Origin: Limosilactobacillus reuteri
GTDB taxonomy: Bacteria > Bacillota > Bacilli > Lactobacillales > Lactobacillaceae
Direction of reading: 5' to 3'
Length of the DNA: 64,000 nucleotides
NCBI RefSeq assembly: GCF_034259105.1
Contig: NZ_CP139478.1
Location: 1,973,001 to 2,037,000, forward strand
This document shows, one piece after another, positions 36,340-46,614 of the stretch. The notes beneath the pieces were generated by a model. The model saw only the letters and a program-made list of their open reading frames with translations. It did no database searches and was not told the origin of the DNA. A program made the translations under genes and the position numbers. The first letter of the stretch is position 1. The number at the start of each line of letters is the position of its first letter.

Positions 36340-37393
36340 GGCAGATTGTAAAATTTAAGTTGAACATTTAAGTGGACAGAAAAACCCATCAAGGTCTTTA
36401 ATGGTGTTACCACACAATCCATTAGAAAGAAGGACCTTGATGAGCACCACTATTTTATCATTCCAGAACCGTGTTGTCATTGAAACGCTTCATAATGAAG
36501 GACGTTCCTTGCGATACATCGCTAACTACTTAGGCTTTAGTAAGACCACCATCTTTAACGAACTTCACCGGCTAAATAGTGGGTATCAAGCTGAACTAGC
36601 GCAAACTGACTTTGAACGCAAGGTTAGTCAACGGGGGCGGAAGTCTTCACTCACTAAAAGCCTTAAGCACTTGATTGAGGAAAAGATTCAAGTCCAGAAG
36701 TGGTCCCCTGAACAAGTTGCCCATGTAGTTGGGATTGCCTACAAGACGGTCTATAACTGGATTGATCAAGGATGGCTTGATGTACAGTTACCCGATTTGC
36801 CTGATCATGGAATTCGTCGTCATCGTGCTAAAGAAAAGCGTGGTACGTTCAGTCACGGCCGCTCCATTGAGGAGCGTCCTCATAAAGTCGAAACTCGCCA
36901 AGAATTCGGCCACTTTGAAGCTGATACCGTACTTTCTGGCAAACGTAAAGGTCAAGCTGTGGCGACTTTTGTGGAGCGTAAGAGTCGCCTGACAATTGTT
37001 AAACGGCTCCATGGTCGCGACAGTCAGTCCATGACTCAAGCCGTACTTGAACTAGCTAGTCAACTTCAAGACAAGCTCAAGACGCTTACCGTGGATCATG
37101 GGAAAGAGTTCGCTAACTATCAGGCAATTGAACAGCTAACGGGTACTCAGGTTTACTTTGCCCATGCCTATTCACCGCACGAACGCGGTAGTAATGAGAA
37201 CCGTAATCGAGTTTTGCGACGGTTTATTCCCAAGGGACAAGCCATTGAAGAGCTGAGCGATCGCCAGCTGGTTCAAATCAATTGGTATCTGAATTCCCGA
37301 CCACTTAAATGTCTTAACTGGCACACACCAATCGAGATCTTCTTGATTAATCTACGTCACTAAATTCGTTCAAGTTATTTCTTGCAATCTGCC
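36340..37393 (+). mobile_element. IS30-family element, ISLpl1-like
   Basis: The inverted ends of about 26 bp start GGCAGATTGTAAAA and, inverted, GGCAGATTGCAAGA. A 4-bp target duplication TTAT flanks it (36336-36339 and 37394-37397). It lies between the nitroreductase gene and HxlR regulator 2, perhaps separating a former neighbour pair. Confidence 0.9.
36440..37363 (+). CDS. IS30-family transposase (ISLpl1-like)
   Basis: A 307-residue DDE transposase that closely resembles my memory of the Lactiplantibacillus ISLpl1 protein (MSTTILSFQNRVVIETLHNE…). The HTH is RSLRYIANYLGFSKTTIFNEL; the catalytic residues lie in FGHFEADTVLSG, TVDHGKEFANY and ERGSNENRNRVLRR. The start is the ATG at 36440, after AGAAGGA. 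Intact. The close match to another genus suggests recent horizontal arrival. Confidence 0.92.
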   Translation: MSTTILSFQNRVVIETLHNEGRSLRYIANYLGFSKTTIFNELHRLNSGYQAELAQTDFERKVSQRGRKSSLTKSLKHLIEEKIQVQKWSPEQVAHVVGIAYKTVYNWIDQGWLDVQLPDLPDHGIRRHRAKEKRGTFSHGRSIEERPHKVETRQEFGHFEADTVLSGKRKGQAVATFVERKSRLTIVKRLHGRDSQSMTQAVLELASQLQDKLKTLTVDHGKEFANYQAIEQLTGTQVYFAHAYSPHERGSNENRNRVLRRFIPKGQAIEELSDRQLVQINWYLNSRPLKCLNWHTPIEIFLINLRH

Positions 37394-37430
37394 TTATATA
37401 ATTATCATAAACGTTAAAGGAGGAATTTTA

Positions 37431-37844
37431 ATGGAACGGCAACCTAAAATGTATAATACTGGAGCAGACTACGCTTTAGCAATCATCGGTGGTAAATGGA
37501 AGTCCGTTATCCTCTATCTTTTAGCCGGTCATCCCCGACGGACAAGTGAACTAGTTAAGCAACTAGGAACCTCATATAAAGTCTTGAGTGACCAGCTTCG
37601 TGAAATGACAGATGCCGGCCTCGTTATCCGTAAAAGTTTCAATACAATTCCTCCACACGTTGAATATCGCTTAACTCCTGAGGGTGAGAACCTTTATGCC
37701 GCCCTTCGTTATTTAAATTACTGGGGTGAAAACAGAGCAAAACAAACTGGTGACATTAAAATCATGTGTACTGACGAAATGAAGCAGGTCGGCGATGATG
37801 GTTTGTGTGTCATCACTAAAAAACATCTTAATCATTGGCGATAA
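37431..37844 (+). CDS. HxlR-family regulator 2
   Basis: A 137-residue winged-helix regulator: YALAIIGGKWKSVILYLLAG, TSELVKQLGTSYKVLSDQLREMTDAGLVIRKSF, PPHVEYRLTPEGENLY. It differs from regulator 1 by lacking the N-terminal CPIE motif and by a 30-residue C-terminal extension with two Cys (MCTDEM, GLCVIT). AAAGGAGG precedes the ATG. The ISLpl1-like element ends 38 bp upstream, so its native promoter has been displaced. Confidence 0.85.
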   Translation: MERQPKMYNTGADYALAIIGGKWKSVILYLLAGHPRRTSELVKQLGTSYKVLSDQLREMTDAGLVIRKSFNTIPPHVEYRLTPEGENLYAALRYLNYWGENRAKQTGDIKIMCTDEMKQVGDDGLCVITKKHLNHWR

Positions 37845-37875
37845 GAAATTGTAAAAAGCAAGGACAAAGATATTT

Positions 37876-39189
37876 CTATCTAAGTTCTTGCTTTTTTGTG
37901 TTCTTTAATCTAAACGCCAATGCCATTATAAATATAATCATGTAACCCGCAAGAATAAGATGCGTATTCATGATAATTGGAAAGCTTTGAATACTTGTTT
38001 TTCCCACCGAAAACGCACCAAAAATTCTATTCATTCCTGTTGTTCCAGCAAAAATAAATAAACTTCCCCACATTACTAATTGGGAAATTATCCCCGCAAT
38101 TGATGCATAGTAATAATTGACGATCGAAGAAATACTATAATTATGGGTTGCTTTCTCGTAGTCATCAATTGCTGTTTTACGTTCTGCACCAGCAAAGCTA
38201 CGGATGATAAATACGCCAATAAAATATGTTGGCAACCAAAATGTTAAGAGAATTCCAATTGTTAGCATCACTAAATTAATTTGACAAGCCTTAAAATGGA
38301 ATAAGTGGTGGGTTTGTTTTACCAATAATCCTCCAAAGACGAAAGCAAATAAGTAAGCAACAATTGTCCAAGAATACATTTTTGTGCCATACAAAATGTC
38401 AATAAAAACGGTACTATACAAGGTCCAATACTGACCACAAGCACCATAAAGCATTATTCGTTGCCGTAAATGATTGGGATAATGAAGTAATCGCCGATGG
38501 TTTACAAGCAAGGCAAGGATCATCGTAATGAGGAAGATCAATAAAAGAGCGGTTCCCCATTCAAGTGGTTTCCCAAAGCCTAAACTTCTCCCTAATCGCA
38601 ATAGTAACATTGCGCCAAGCAAAATTAATGCTAGCAAGTAATTAGCCCAATGCAGACGAACTGGCAGCGGACGAATTGCATGGGGTGTTTCCCAAATTGA
38701 TCTCATTACACAAAAGGTAATGATTAACATTAAAGCAAAACTAATTACTGGCTTCTTTATCCCCACAATTATCCCAAGCACAATCAAAACTATAATAACT
38801 TGAAAAAGCGGCTTAAGATGATCCTGCTGGGGTAAGAGTCCTTGTTTTATTAATCGCCGCCGCTGACTTATTGCGGTTGGAAATAGTCGAGAAGCAATCC
38901 CCGCACCTACACCTGACAAATCTCAGAAGATTGGTTGAAATCCACCAAACATCCCTAAAAAGTAACCAATAATTCCACTATAAAGACCAATCCAAGCCAG
39001 CCGTTGATAATCATATTCTAAATCACGGCAAAATAACAAAATTGTATGCCGGAAAGCATAGAAAATAGCGAAAGGCAAAGCACCAACAAAGACATCAGAT
39101 TGCTCCTTAGTAAGAGAAATATACAGCAGAAAAGGCATTAAATTTAATAATAAACTACAAACGCCAGTTAATTTTTTTAAGTTTTTCAT
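37876..39189 (-). pseudogene. Polytopic membrane protein pseudogene (one in-frame stop)
   Basis: About 437 residues and roughly 12 hydrophobic segments if read through. TGA at 38923-38925 (after FGGFQPIF) interrupts it, with DLSGVGAGIASRLFP continuing in the same frame; TGG to TGA explains it. The start is the ATG at 39189 (MKNLKKLTG) behind GAGG. The N-terminus is 10 bp after the stop of the MFS gene, so the two form an operon. It looks MFS-like in helix pattern but I cannot assign a family with confidence. Confidence 0.7.
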
Positions 39190-39199
39190 TTTATTACCT

Positions 39200-40375
39200 C
39201 TAATGCTGGTCAATTGCACTATTTAGTTTCTTTCGGTTTACTAGGAAAATAATAATAACTAACGGAATAATGAATAACATTACTGGATAAAAATACTTAA
39301 CTGGCAACATGCTATCAATAATTCCCCCAATGATTGGTCCGAGCGTCATTCCAATGTCAAGACCGAGAAAGAATGTCGAACTTGCCAGACCTCGTTCATT
39401 ATCTGGAGCTAGCATCATTGCTGTTGACTGACAAACGGAATAAATAATACCATAGCCAAATGCCATCCCAGCGGCCGCCAGCGCCATTTCAATATTATTT
39501 TTCATAATACTTAACATAATAAGATAAAAGATTGTTGCGACCGTGCTTAAAATCAACCAGGGTTCAAAACGAACAGTATCAAATTGGGTCCGTAAGAATA
39601 ACCGGCTAAGTAAAAGAACGACAGCATAAATTAAGAAATAAGCGCCGACAGCAATAGGTAAGTGACGTTGTTCAGCATATTCAACAATATCCGCCTGCGT
39701 TGCAAAATATGGGATAGCAAACAAAGCTGTTAAAAGGGCAACTGGAATAGCATCTCGCTGAATGATTTTAATATGGAGGCCACTTTGTTTTACAGAGTGG
39801 GCTACCGGTTGGGCGCGGTTACTGACAAACTGTATCGTGACAACAACTAGTAAAGCCGATAATGCAGAAATCACCATTGCAGCTCGATACCCAATAACTT
39901 TATACAAGTTAATTGATACAGCGGGAGCACATGCCATTGCCAAAGCATTCATTAGTCCATAAAAACTCATTGCTTCGCCAACATGATTAAAGGAGACCAA
40001 ATATGATAGCCAGGTTGTCATACAAACTGTACATAACACAAATCCTAATCCATTAACCAAACGACATATTAACAGGAAAGTACTATTAGGCGTTAATACA
40101 TACCCTGCTACTCCAATAAAACACAGTATTCCACCCCAAAAAGCTAATGAATATTTCGAAAAACGGTCAGTCAGATTACCAGCAATTGGTCGCAAAAACA
40201 TTGAAACAATGCTCATCATTCCAACGATTATTCCCGCAAAAGCACTTGATGCGCCTAAATCTTGAGCATAACCGTTAATCAATGGGTTACAGTACATATT
40301 ACTAAACATAAAAAAGAATGATGCTGCCATTACGAGCACAACATCTTTCGTAAAAATCGATTTTTCCTTCGCCAT
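39200..40375 (-). CDS. MFS transporter
   Basis: A 391-residue major facilitator with 12 predicted helices. Loop 2-3 motif A reads GNLTDRFSKYSLAFWG, typical of drug or metabolite exporters of the YfcJ/YbcL type. The start is the ATG at 40375 (MAKEKSIF), after GGAG. It overlaps in operon fashion with the following membrane pseudogene. Substrate unknown. Confidence 0.82.
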   Translation of the reverse strand: MAKEKSIFTKDVVLVMAASFFFMFSNMYCNPLINGYAQDLGASSAFAGIIVGMMSIVSMFLRPIAGNLTDRFSKYSLAFWGGILCFIGVAGYVLTPNSTFLLICRLVNGLGFVLCTVCMTTWLSYLVSFNHVGEAMSFYGLMNALAMACAPAVSINLYKVIGYRAAMVISALSALLVVVTIQFVSNRAQPVAHSVKQSGLHIKIIQRDAIPVALLTALFAIPYFATQADIVEYAEQRHLPIAVGAYFLIYAVVLLLSRLFLRTQFDTVRFEPWLILSTVATIFYLIMLSIMKNNIEMALAAAGMAFGYGIIYSVCQSTAMMLAPDNERGLASSTFFLGLDIGMTLGPIIGGIIDSMLPVKYFYPVMLFIIPLVIIIFLVNRKKLNSAIDQH

Positions 40376-40469
40376 CAATTCTCCAACTTTCTTTGCGTAA
40401 ATTTAATTAAATTCTAATTACTATCATACAACTATTTGAGGAAGTTAAATGATTTCCCAGGAAATAAAT

Positions 40470-40502
40470 AAAGAGATTGGGTTTTGTTTCCCAACCTCTC
40501 CG
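40470..40502 (-). terminator. Terminator of pepC
   Basis: On the minus strand, GAGGTTGGG and CCCAATCTC around AAACAAAA, followed by a T-rich stretch. Confidence 0.75.
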
Positions 40503-40524
40503 TGTGTACTTCACTATTTATATT

Positions 40525-41847
40525 TTACTGCAAAGAATCCCAAGCTGGTAGAGTAACGGGTTCACTTTCAGCTACTTTCTTTACTCGATCGCTAAGGTAC
40601 TTCTTATTAATAACAGCTTCATAAGTATACTCTTCAAACCAATCTTGGGTCATTACAAAGTATCCGTTATCGCCATTATCTTTACCCCAACTGTTTTCAA
40701 TCTTCCATCGTGTAGGTTGATCATTTACCATATCAAAGCCTGTTAATGTCATCGCATGAGAAACAACGGCTTGCTTAGTTTCCAAACGGTGCTTCTTATC
40801 CATTACAAAATCAACATCAAGCAATTCTTCTCGATGATATAATTTTGCATCCATCAAGCCGCGCTTACGGTCCATTTGTTGAAGAACATCATTCCCAACC
40901 CAAACTGTTTCACCAGCTTGCAATTGTTTGATGGCTCCTTCTTGTAGTTCTGCAAAAGGAACATTAACAAATTTAATTGGCAAACCATCAACCACACTAT
41001 CTTGAGCTGGCATTAAATAACTCCGATCCATTTCATGATCAGGAGCGTTAGTAACTACAACATAGTCACTTAAGTTTGTATCAAAGTATTCATGATAGAA
41101 CTTTAATGGCGTTAAGCCAAGAACTTGGTGGAACTTTTTATCATCATCTCGATATTCAAGATCAAATTTTGCAGGTGGTTCACCAAATGAGTAAGCCGCA
41201 ATCTTATAAACGTCACCCATCATTCGTTCTTGTGCTTCCTGTAATTCCGCTGCACTGGCATTAGTTTGCACCATTGCACGTAATTCAATTGCATCTTTGC
41301 GCATTAAACTATCAAATACTTCGGCCACATCTGAGGTATCCTTTGTATTATGCGTGTCAGGCATTACATATTCTGGAACAACACCATATTTTTCGATAAT
41401 AGAAGCGGCATTCGCCCATTGTCCACCATCATTTAATGCGAAACTAAGATAGAAATCAACGGTTCGATCATGCAAGGGCTTATCAGCAGTTGCAATAATC
41501 TTTTGGAAAAACATATTTGCCCGCTCAATTCGGTCCCAGAAAAACAGATAATTTTGTGACAATTCAAAGTCCTTGAACTTATATTTTGTCGCAAACTTAT
41601 GACGTAATGTGTTTAACGCTGCAAAAGACCAGCAACGCCCACTATGACGCTGGTTGGTTGGCTTACCTGTCTTAATTTCATAAGAAAATGCTCGATGAAG
41701 ACGTTCACTTGCCGTTGGATCTTCACTCGCAGCTTTAATCCCATTTTTTTGTATTGCCCGGGCAATAATTTCTGCATCTTTACGTGAATGAAATTCTTTC
41801 TTTAATTTTTCAACCATTTTTGAGGTTAAATCGTGTTCTTTAGTCAC
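40525..41847 (-). CDS. pepC: Aminopeptidase C (bleomycin hydrolase family)
   Basis: A 440-residue cytoplasmic cysteine aminopeptidase that trims peptides from transported oligopeptides. The catalytic Cys72 is in RHSGRCWSFAALN, the His in VSHAMTLTGFD and the Asn in KIENSWGKDNG, all in family order. The length matches lactobacillar PepC. The start is GTG at 41845-41847 behind AAGGGA. Monocistronic. Confidence 0.95.
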   Translation of the reverse strand: MTKEHDLTSKMVEKLKKEFHSRKDAEIIARAIQKNGIKAASEDPTASERLHRAFSYEIKTGKPTNQRHSGRCWSFAALNTLRHKFATKYKFKDFELSQNYLFFWDRIERANMFFQKIIATADKPLHDRTVDFYLSFALNDGGQWANAASIIEKYGVVPEYVMPDTHNTKDTSDVAEVFDSLMRKDAIELRAMVQTNASAAELQEAQERMMGDVYKIAAYSFGEPPAKFDLEYRDDDKKFHQVLGLTPLKFYHEYFDTNLSDYVVVTNAPDHEMDRSYLMPAQDSVVDGLPIKFVNVPFAELQEGAIKQLQAGETVWVGNDVLQQMDRKRGLMDAKLYHREELLDVDFVMDKKHRLETKQAVVSHAMTLTGFDMVNDQPTRWKIENSWGKDNGDNGYFVMTQDWFEEYTYEAVINKKYLSDRVKKVAESEPVTLPAWDSLQ

Positions 41848-42051
41848 AATAAATCCCTTCTTTGCCTAAAATTCTAAAATGACTTATACATTATTAATGA
41901 TACCGCATTTTAGGCAAAATTATTGAATTAAAGCTTGGAATCATCATCCTTTACTGCTTACAAAAAATTAGTTAAAATTATATGTAATAGGTCACTTTTA
42001 ATTATAAATTGGAGAAACTGCGTTAAAATTCATCTAGGAGTTCGATTAGTT

Positions 42052-42693
42052 ATGAAGAAAGTATTTGTTGTCGGCGGTTCCGGCCGTGTTGCTACTGACT
42101 TAATTAAAGATTTAGTTGCTACCGGTAATGAAGTTACAGCTGGTACTCGCCATCCGGAAAAAGTTATTAAGTTAAACCACGTTACTGCTGTTGAATTGAA
42201 CCTACATGATAGCGTTGAAAAAATCGCTGAATTAATAAAAGGCATGGATGCAGTTTACTTTGTTGCCGGATCACGTGGTAAAGATTTACTGCAAACTGAT
42301 GCGATGGGGGCAGTTAAAACAATGCAGGCTGCCGAAAAAGATGGCATTAAACGTTACATTATGTTAAGTTCGCTCTATGCTCTACAACCTGAAATGTGGT
42401 CAAAAGCTCCATCACTAGCCTCAATCATGGACTACAATATTGCCAAGTTCTTCGCTGATAATTATCTTATCTCAAATACGAACCTTGACTACACTATCCT
42501 TCAACCCGCTAGCTTAACTGATGAACCGGGGACTGGTAAAATTCAAATTGGTGAAGGTTCTGCAACCTCTAATCCGATTCCAGATGTTGCCCAGACCTTA
42601 GCTGATATCCTACAACACGATAATACAATCGGTCATGTTATCATGATGCGGAGTGGCGATACGCCGATTGAAGAAGCACTAGATCAAATTTGA
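42052..42693 (+). CDS. NAD(P)-binding protein, atypical short-chain dehydrogenase
   Basis: A 213-residue Rossmann protein: VFVVGGSGRVATDLIKDL at the N-terminus, MLSSLYALQPE, and YTILQPASLTDEPGTG. It is the same atypical SDR group as the gene at 34513 and shares the T-x-L/I-x-P-A-x-L-T-D motif. The start is the ATG at 42052 because AGGAG lies at the right spacing; the longer upstream frame is AT-rich leader. Function uncertain, probably redox or sugar-nucleotide related. Confidence 0.8.
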   Translation: MKKVFVVGGSGRVATDLIKDLVATGNEVTAGTRHPEKVIKLNHVTAVELNLHDSVEKIAELIKGMDAVYFVAGSRGKDLLQTDAMGAVKTMQAAEKDGIKRYIMLSSLYALQPEMWSKAPSLASIMDYNIAKFFADNYLISNTNLDYTILQPASLTDEPGTGKIQIGEGSATSNPIPDVAQTLADILQHDNTIGHVIMMRSGDTPIEEALDQI

Positions 42694-42699
42694 TTTTTT

Positions 42700-42750
42700 A
42701 CAGGTTGTTGATCAGTCACAACAAGATATGGCTGGTCTGCAACTTTTTTC
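42700..42750 (+). terminator. Terminator, imperfect hairpin
   Basis: The wobble-rich arms AGGTTGTTGATCAGTC and GGCTGGTCTGCAACTT are followed by T. Confidence 0.6.
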
Positions 42751-42838
42751 TATTCCAAAATCAGGTAATAGTTTAGCTAATTCTTCTCATCAGCCGTATA
42801 ATAAACATTAAAAACAAATTAAGAAGGGAATCTTTTAC

Positions 42839-45370
42839 ATGGCAAAACTCGAACGCTTTTATAATACTTTCCAACCTGACCATTATGATGTTTTTATCGA
42901 TATTAATCGAGCAAAGAAAACCATTAATGGAAAAACAACTATCACTGGTAACGCAACTGATCCTCAAATTGCAATTAATCAAAAGAATTTGCAGGTCACC
43001 AGCGTTCAAGCAGACGGTCAAGAATTAGACTTTAAGATTGATAATGATGCCGAGGCAGTTCGGATTACCCTTCCGCAAACTGGTAAAGTAACTTTTACTG
43101 TAACGTATAATACTAAGTTAACTGATTCGATGATGGGAATTTATCCCTCATACTATGAGGTTGATGGGGAGAAAAAGCAGATTATTGGAACTCAATTTGA
43201 AACAACTTTTGCGCGGCAAGCTTTCCCCTGTGTCGATGAACCAGAGGCTAAAGCTACCTTCAGTCTAGCAATTAAATTTGATGAGCATCCTGGCGAAACC
43301 ATTATCGCTAATATGCCAGAAGATCATGTTGAAAATGGCATCCACTACTTTGAACCAACTGTGCGAATGTCCACTTATCTTGTTGCCTTTGCATTTGGAG
43401 AACTCCAAAGTAAAATTACTGAGACAAAGGGTGGCGTTAAAGTAGGGGTATTCGCAACGAAAGCGCACCAACCAAAGGAACTTGATTTTGCATTAGATAT
43501 CGCTAAGCGGGCAATCGAATTTTACGAGGAATTCTATCAAACTCCGTACCCTCTTCCACACTCATGGCAGTTAGCTTTACCTGATTTTTCTGCCGGTGCA
43601 ATGGAAAACTGGGGATTGGTAACCTACCGTGAAGCTTACTTATTACTCGATCCAGATAATACTTCCCTTGAAATGAAACAATTAGTTGCAACTGTCATCA
43701 CACACGAACTAGCTCATCAGTGGTTTGGTGATCTTGTGACAATGAAGTGGTGGGATGACTTATGGCTTAATGAAAGTTTTGCTAATATGATGGAATATGT
43801 TGCCGTGGATGCTCTCCAGCCTGACTGGCACATTTGGGAACTTTTCCAAACCTCGGAAGCCCCAATGGCATTACAACGAGATGCAACTGATGGCGTTCAA
43901 TCCGTTCATGTTGATGTTAACAATCCAGCCGAAATTGATGCCCTATTCGATGGTGCGATTGTTTATGCCAAAGGATCGCGAATGTTAGTAATGGTCCGGG
44001 CACTTTTAGGTGACAAAGCGTTACGAGAAGGCCTTAAGAATTATTTTGCTGCTCACAAATACAGTAATGCAACCGGAGCTGACTTATGGAAAGCTCTTGG
44101 CGATGCATCAGGGCTTAATATTGGAAAGATCATGAATTCATGGCTTGAACAACCAGGTTATCCTGTTGTAACAGCAAAAATTAATGATGATGGCGACTTA
44201 GTACTATCACAAAAGCAATTCTTCATTGGTGACGGTAAAGATGTTGATCGGCAATGGCAAATCCCGCTTAATAGTAACTATGATGAAGCTCCACAAATTA
44301 TGGCTGAACAAGAACTCAACCTTGGCAATTATCAAGCATTACGTGATAAGAATGATCAACCATTCCGGCTAAATCTCGGTAATAATTCACACTTCATCGT
44401 AAAATATGACGATACGCTGCTAAACGATATTTTAGATCACGCTGATGAATTAGACCCGATCGCCCAGCGCCAACTTCTTCAGGATCTGCGGTTACTTGCT
44501 CAAGGACAACAAGTATCTTATGCGTCATTAATTCCATTATTAAAGCAATTTAAAGATAGTACTTCTGCCATTGTTAACGCTGAACTATACCAAATTGCTA
44601 ATAGCCTTAAAATGTTTGCTAAGCCTGATTCTCCTGCTGAACAAGAACTTCGACAATTCTTTGATTTATTAAGCAAGGATCAGGTAAAACGGCTTGGTTG
44701 GTTGCCTAAAGATGGTGAAAGCAATGACGATCAATTAACGCGCCTTTACATTCTTAGTGCTTCACTATTTGCACGCAATAATGATTCAATTACTCAAGCT
44801 CACCAAATCTTCACCGAAAATCAAGATAAATTAGAGTCCCTTTCGGCGGATATTCGTGGGTTGGTTCTTAAAAATGAAGTTCAAAACTTCGGGAGTGCTG
44901 AATTATTCGATAAATTGATCAAAGCTTACCAACAAACGGCGGACGCAAGCTTTAAACAAGACTTGCGAATGGCAATACCAAATACAACTGATCCAGCATT
45001 AATCGCAAAAGTTGTTAGTTACTTTGAAGATGCTGACGTCATTAAGCCACAAGATTTACGAGCATGGTATCGTGGTCTTCTTGCCAATAAAGCAGGTCAA
45101 CAAGCTGCCTGGAATTGGCTTCGTGATGAATGGCAATGGTTAAATGACACAGTTGGTGGCGATATGGAATTTGCTACCTTTATCACTGTCACTGCCAGCG
45201 TTTTCCATACTCCGGAACGATTGAACGAATTTAAGGATTTCTTTGAACCGAAACTTAATACACCAGGTTTAACCCGGGAAATTAAAATGGACATTAGTGT
45301 AATTGAAAGCAAAGTCAATTTAATTAACAAAGAGCAAACAGCAGTTAATGATGCAATCGCTCAACAATAA
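42839..45370 (+). CDS. pepN: Aminopeptidase N (M1 zinc metallopeptidase)
   Basis: An 843-residue cytoplasmic M1 peptidase. The substrate-binding GAMENWG and the zinc motif HELAHQWFGD (His289, Glu290, His293) followed by NESFA (third ligand Glu) are all present. An ERAP1-like C-terminal helical domain completes it, and the length is as in other lactobacillar PepN. Main general aminopeptidase for casein- or food-derived peptides. GAAGGGA precedes the ATG. Intact. Confidence 0.96.
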   Translation: MAKLERFYNTFQPDHYDVFIDINRAKKTINGKTTITGNATDPQIAINQKNLQVTSVQADGQELDFKIDNDAEAVRITLPQTGKVTFTVTYNTKLTDSMMGIYPSYYEVDGEKKQIIGTQFETTFARQAFPCVDEPEAKATFSLAIKFDEHPGETIIANMPEDHVENGIHYFEPTVRMSTYLVAFAFGELQSKITETKGGVKVGVFATKAHQPKELDFALDIAKRAIEFYEEFYQTPYPLPHSWQLALPDFSAGAMENWGLVTYREAYLLLDPDNTSLEMKQLVATVITHELAHQWFGDLVTMKWWDDLWLNESFANMMEYVAVDALQPDWHIWELFQTSEAPMALQRDATDGVQSVHVDVNNPAEIDALFDGAIVYAKGSRMLVMVRALLGDKALREGLKNYFAAHKYSNATGADLWKALGDASGLNIGKIMNSWLEQPGYPVVTAKINDDGDLVLSQKQFFIGDGKDVDRQWQIPLNSNYDEAPQIMAEQELNLGNYQALRDKNDQPFRLNLGNNSHFIVKYDDTLLNDILDHADELDPIAQRQLLQDLRLLAQGQQVSYASLIPLLKQFKDSTSAIVNAELYQIANSLKMFAKPDSPAEQELRQFFDLLSKDQVKRLGWLPKDGESNDDQLTRLYILSASLFARNNDSITQAHQIFTENQDKLESLSADIRGLVLKNEVQNFGSAELFDKLIKAYQQTADASFKQDLRMAIPNTTDPALIAKVVSYFEDADVIKPQDLRAWYRGLLANKAGQQAAWNWLRDEWQWLNDTVGGDMEFATFITVTASVFHTPERLNEFKDFFEPKLNTPGLTREIKMDISVIESKVNLINKEQTAVNDAIAQQ

Positions 45371-45444
45371 CGAAATTTTACTTGATGCAAGCGATAGTAA
45401 TTTTCGCTTATTTTGTTGATTCATATTTATATTTAGCATATATT

Positions 45445-45545
45445 ACTACTGTTGGGGTAGGAATCTCAGAGTTATTGTCTAACGGAACGGAATGTGAACG
45501 TTAGAAGGAGGCTAATAACTAGCTGCTTTGTTATTCCGCATTCAC
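45445..45545 (+). promoter_or_regulatory. Structured leader before folT, candidate folate (THF) riboswitch
   Basis: Nested pairings GGAAT/ATTCC, AGTTATT/AATAACT and CTAACG/CGTTAG lie between GTAGG and CCGC, upstream of a FolT-like gene. The layout is reminiscent of the THF riboswitch, but I could not verify the conserved core. Confidence 0.4.
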
Positions 45546-45603
45546 CATGAACGGAAACGTCAATGTGTTCCCTAACAAAATTTTTAAAAGGGAGTGGATT
45601 GAT

Positions 45604-46161
45604 ATGTCTACGTTATCATTTGCTGGACCGCGTTTTACGACAAAGAATTTAACTTTAGCTGCTATGTTAGTCGCACTGCAGGTAATCTTAAATAAACTTT
45701 CAATTGGAGATCCAGCGGTTTTAAAGTTTAGTTTCGGTTTCATTGCCACCGCACTTATTGGCTATTGCCTTGGTCCATGGATTGGTGGTTGGTCAATGGT
45801 CGTATCGGATATCATAAGTAATACTATTTTGAACTCAGGAAGCCTGTTCTTTCCCGGCTTTACTCTCTCAGCATTTATCTCTGGTGTAATTGCAGGCATG
45901 TTTCTATACCAACAACGGATAAGCTGGCAACGAATTTTAATATATGAGTTTTTCCAAATTCTTCTTACTAATGTTATCGGAACAACCTTATGGCTTTACC
46001 TTATGAGCTTAAGTTCTAGTAGTAGCAGCCATACTTTCGTGGCGCTCCTCTTCATCCGTTTACCAAAAGAGCTAATTACTTGGCCGATTGAAACTTTACT
46101 CGTGCTGATTATTCTGCGTCAAATATCACAACTAAATTTAATTCAAAAAAATCATGATTAG
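45604..46161 (+). CDS. folT: ECF transporter substrate-binding subunit, FolT-like (folate)
   Basis: A 185-residue integral membrane S-component with six helices. TTKNLTLAAMLVALQVILNKLSIG and ALIGYCLGPWIGGWSMVVSDIISN match the FolT group that binds folates and docks to the shared EcfAAT module (encoded elsewhere). The start is set at the ATG at 45604, behind AAGGGAGTGG; the upstream ATG at 45547 lies inside the leader. A structured leader precedes it. The stop overlaps the next gene by 8 bp. Confidence 0.82.
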   Translation: MSTLSFAGPRFTTKNLTLAAMLVALQVILNKLSIGDPAVLKFSFGFIATALIGYCLGPWIGGWSMVVSDIISNTILNSGSLFFPGFTLSAFISGVIAGMFLYQQRISWQRILIYEFFQILLTNVIGTTLWLYLMSLSSSSSSHTFVALLFIRLPKELITWPIETLLVLIILRQISQLNLIQKNHD

Positions 46162-46561
46162 AAAAATGAAATCAACTGATATCAATAGAGTGATGGATAT
46201 TTGGTTATCTACTAATCTAGAGGCTCACCCTTTTATTGACCCCAATTATTGGTATCAAAATTTATCAAATGTTCAAAATGCGATTCAACAAGCAGAAGTT
46301 TATTGTTCAGTAGCTGCCAATAATCATCTTCAAGGATTTATTGGCCTGCAAGAAAATTATATTGCTGGTTTATTTATCGCAAAAGAGTATCAATCACAGC
46401 ATCTTGGTACTAATCTACTAAATGTTGTTAAAGAAAAACATCAACAGCTCATTTTAGATGTATATTTAGAAAACCAGCGTGCTATTAAGTTTTACCAACA
46501 AAACGGTTTTCAGATTACTAACCATAATAATTTAGAAGCCAAGATGACCTGGTTAAAATAA
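46154..46561 (+). CDS. GNAT-family N-acetyltransferase
   Basis: A 135-residue GNAT enzyme: MIRKMKSTDINRVMDIWLSTN, an acetyl-CoA loop around FIAKEYQSQHLGTNLL, and the C-terminal VYLENQRAIKFYQQNGF typical of the fold. It overlaps folT by 8 bp, so it is probably translated by coupling with folT, whose function may be related or incidental. The acceptor substrate is unknown. Confidence 0.82.
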   Translation: MIRKMKSTDINRVMDIWLSTNLEAHPFIDPNYWYQNLSNVQNAIQQAEVYCSVAANNHLQGFIGLQENYIAGLFIAKEYQSQHLGTNLLNVVKEKHQQLILDVYLENQRAIKFYQQNGFQITNHNNLEAKMTWLK

Positions 46562-46614
46562 ATTATTTAAAAAAGTATTGCATTTTAAATGAATTAGGTT
46601 AAAATACAATTAAC

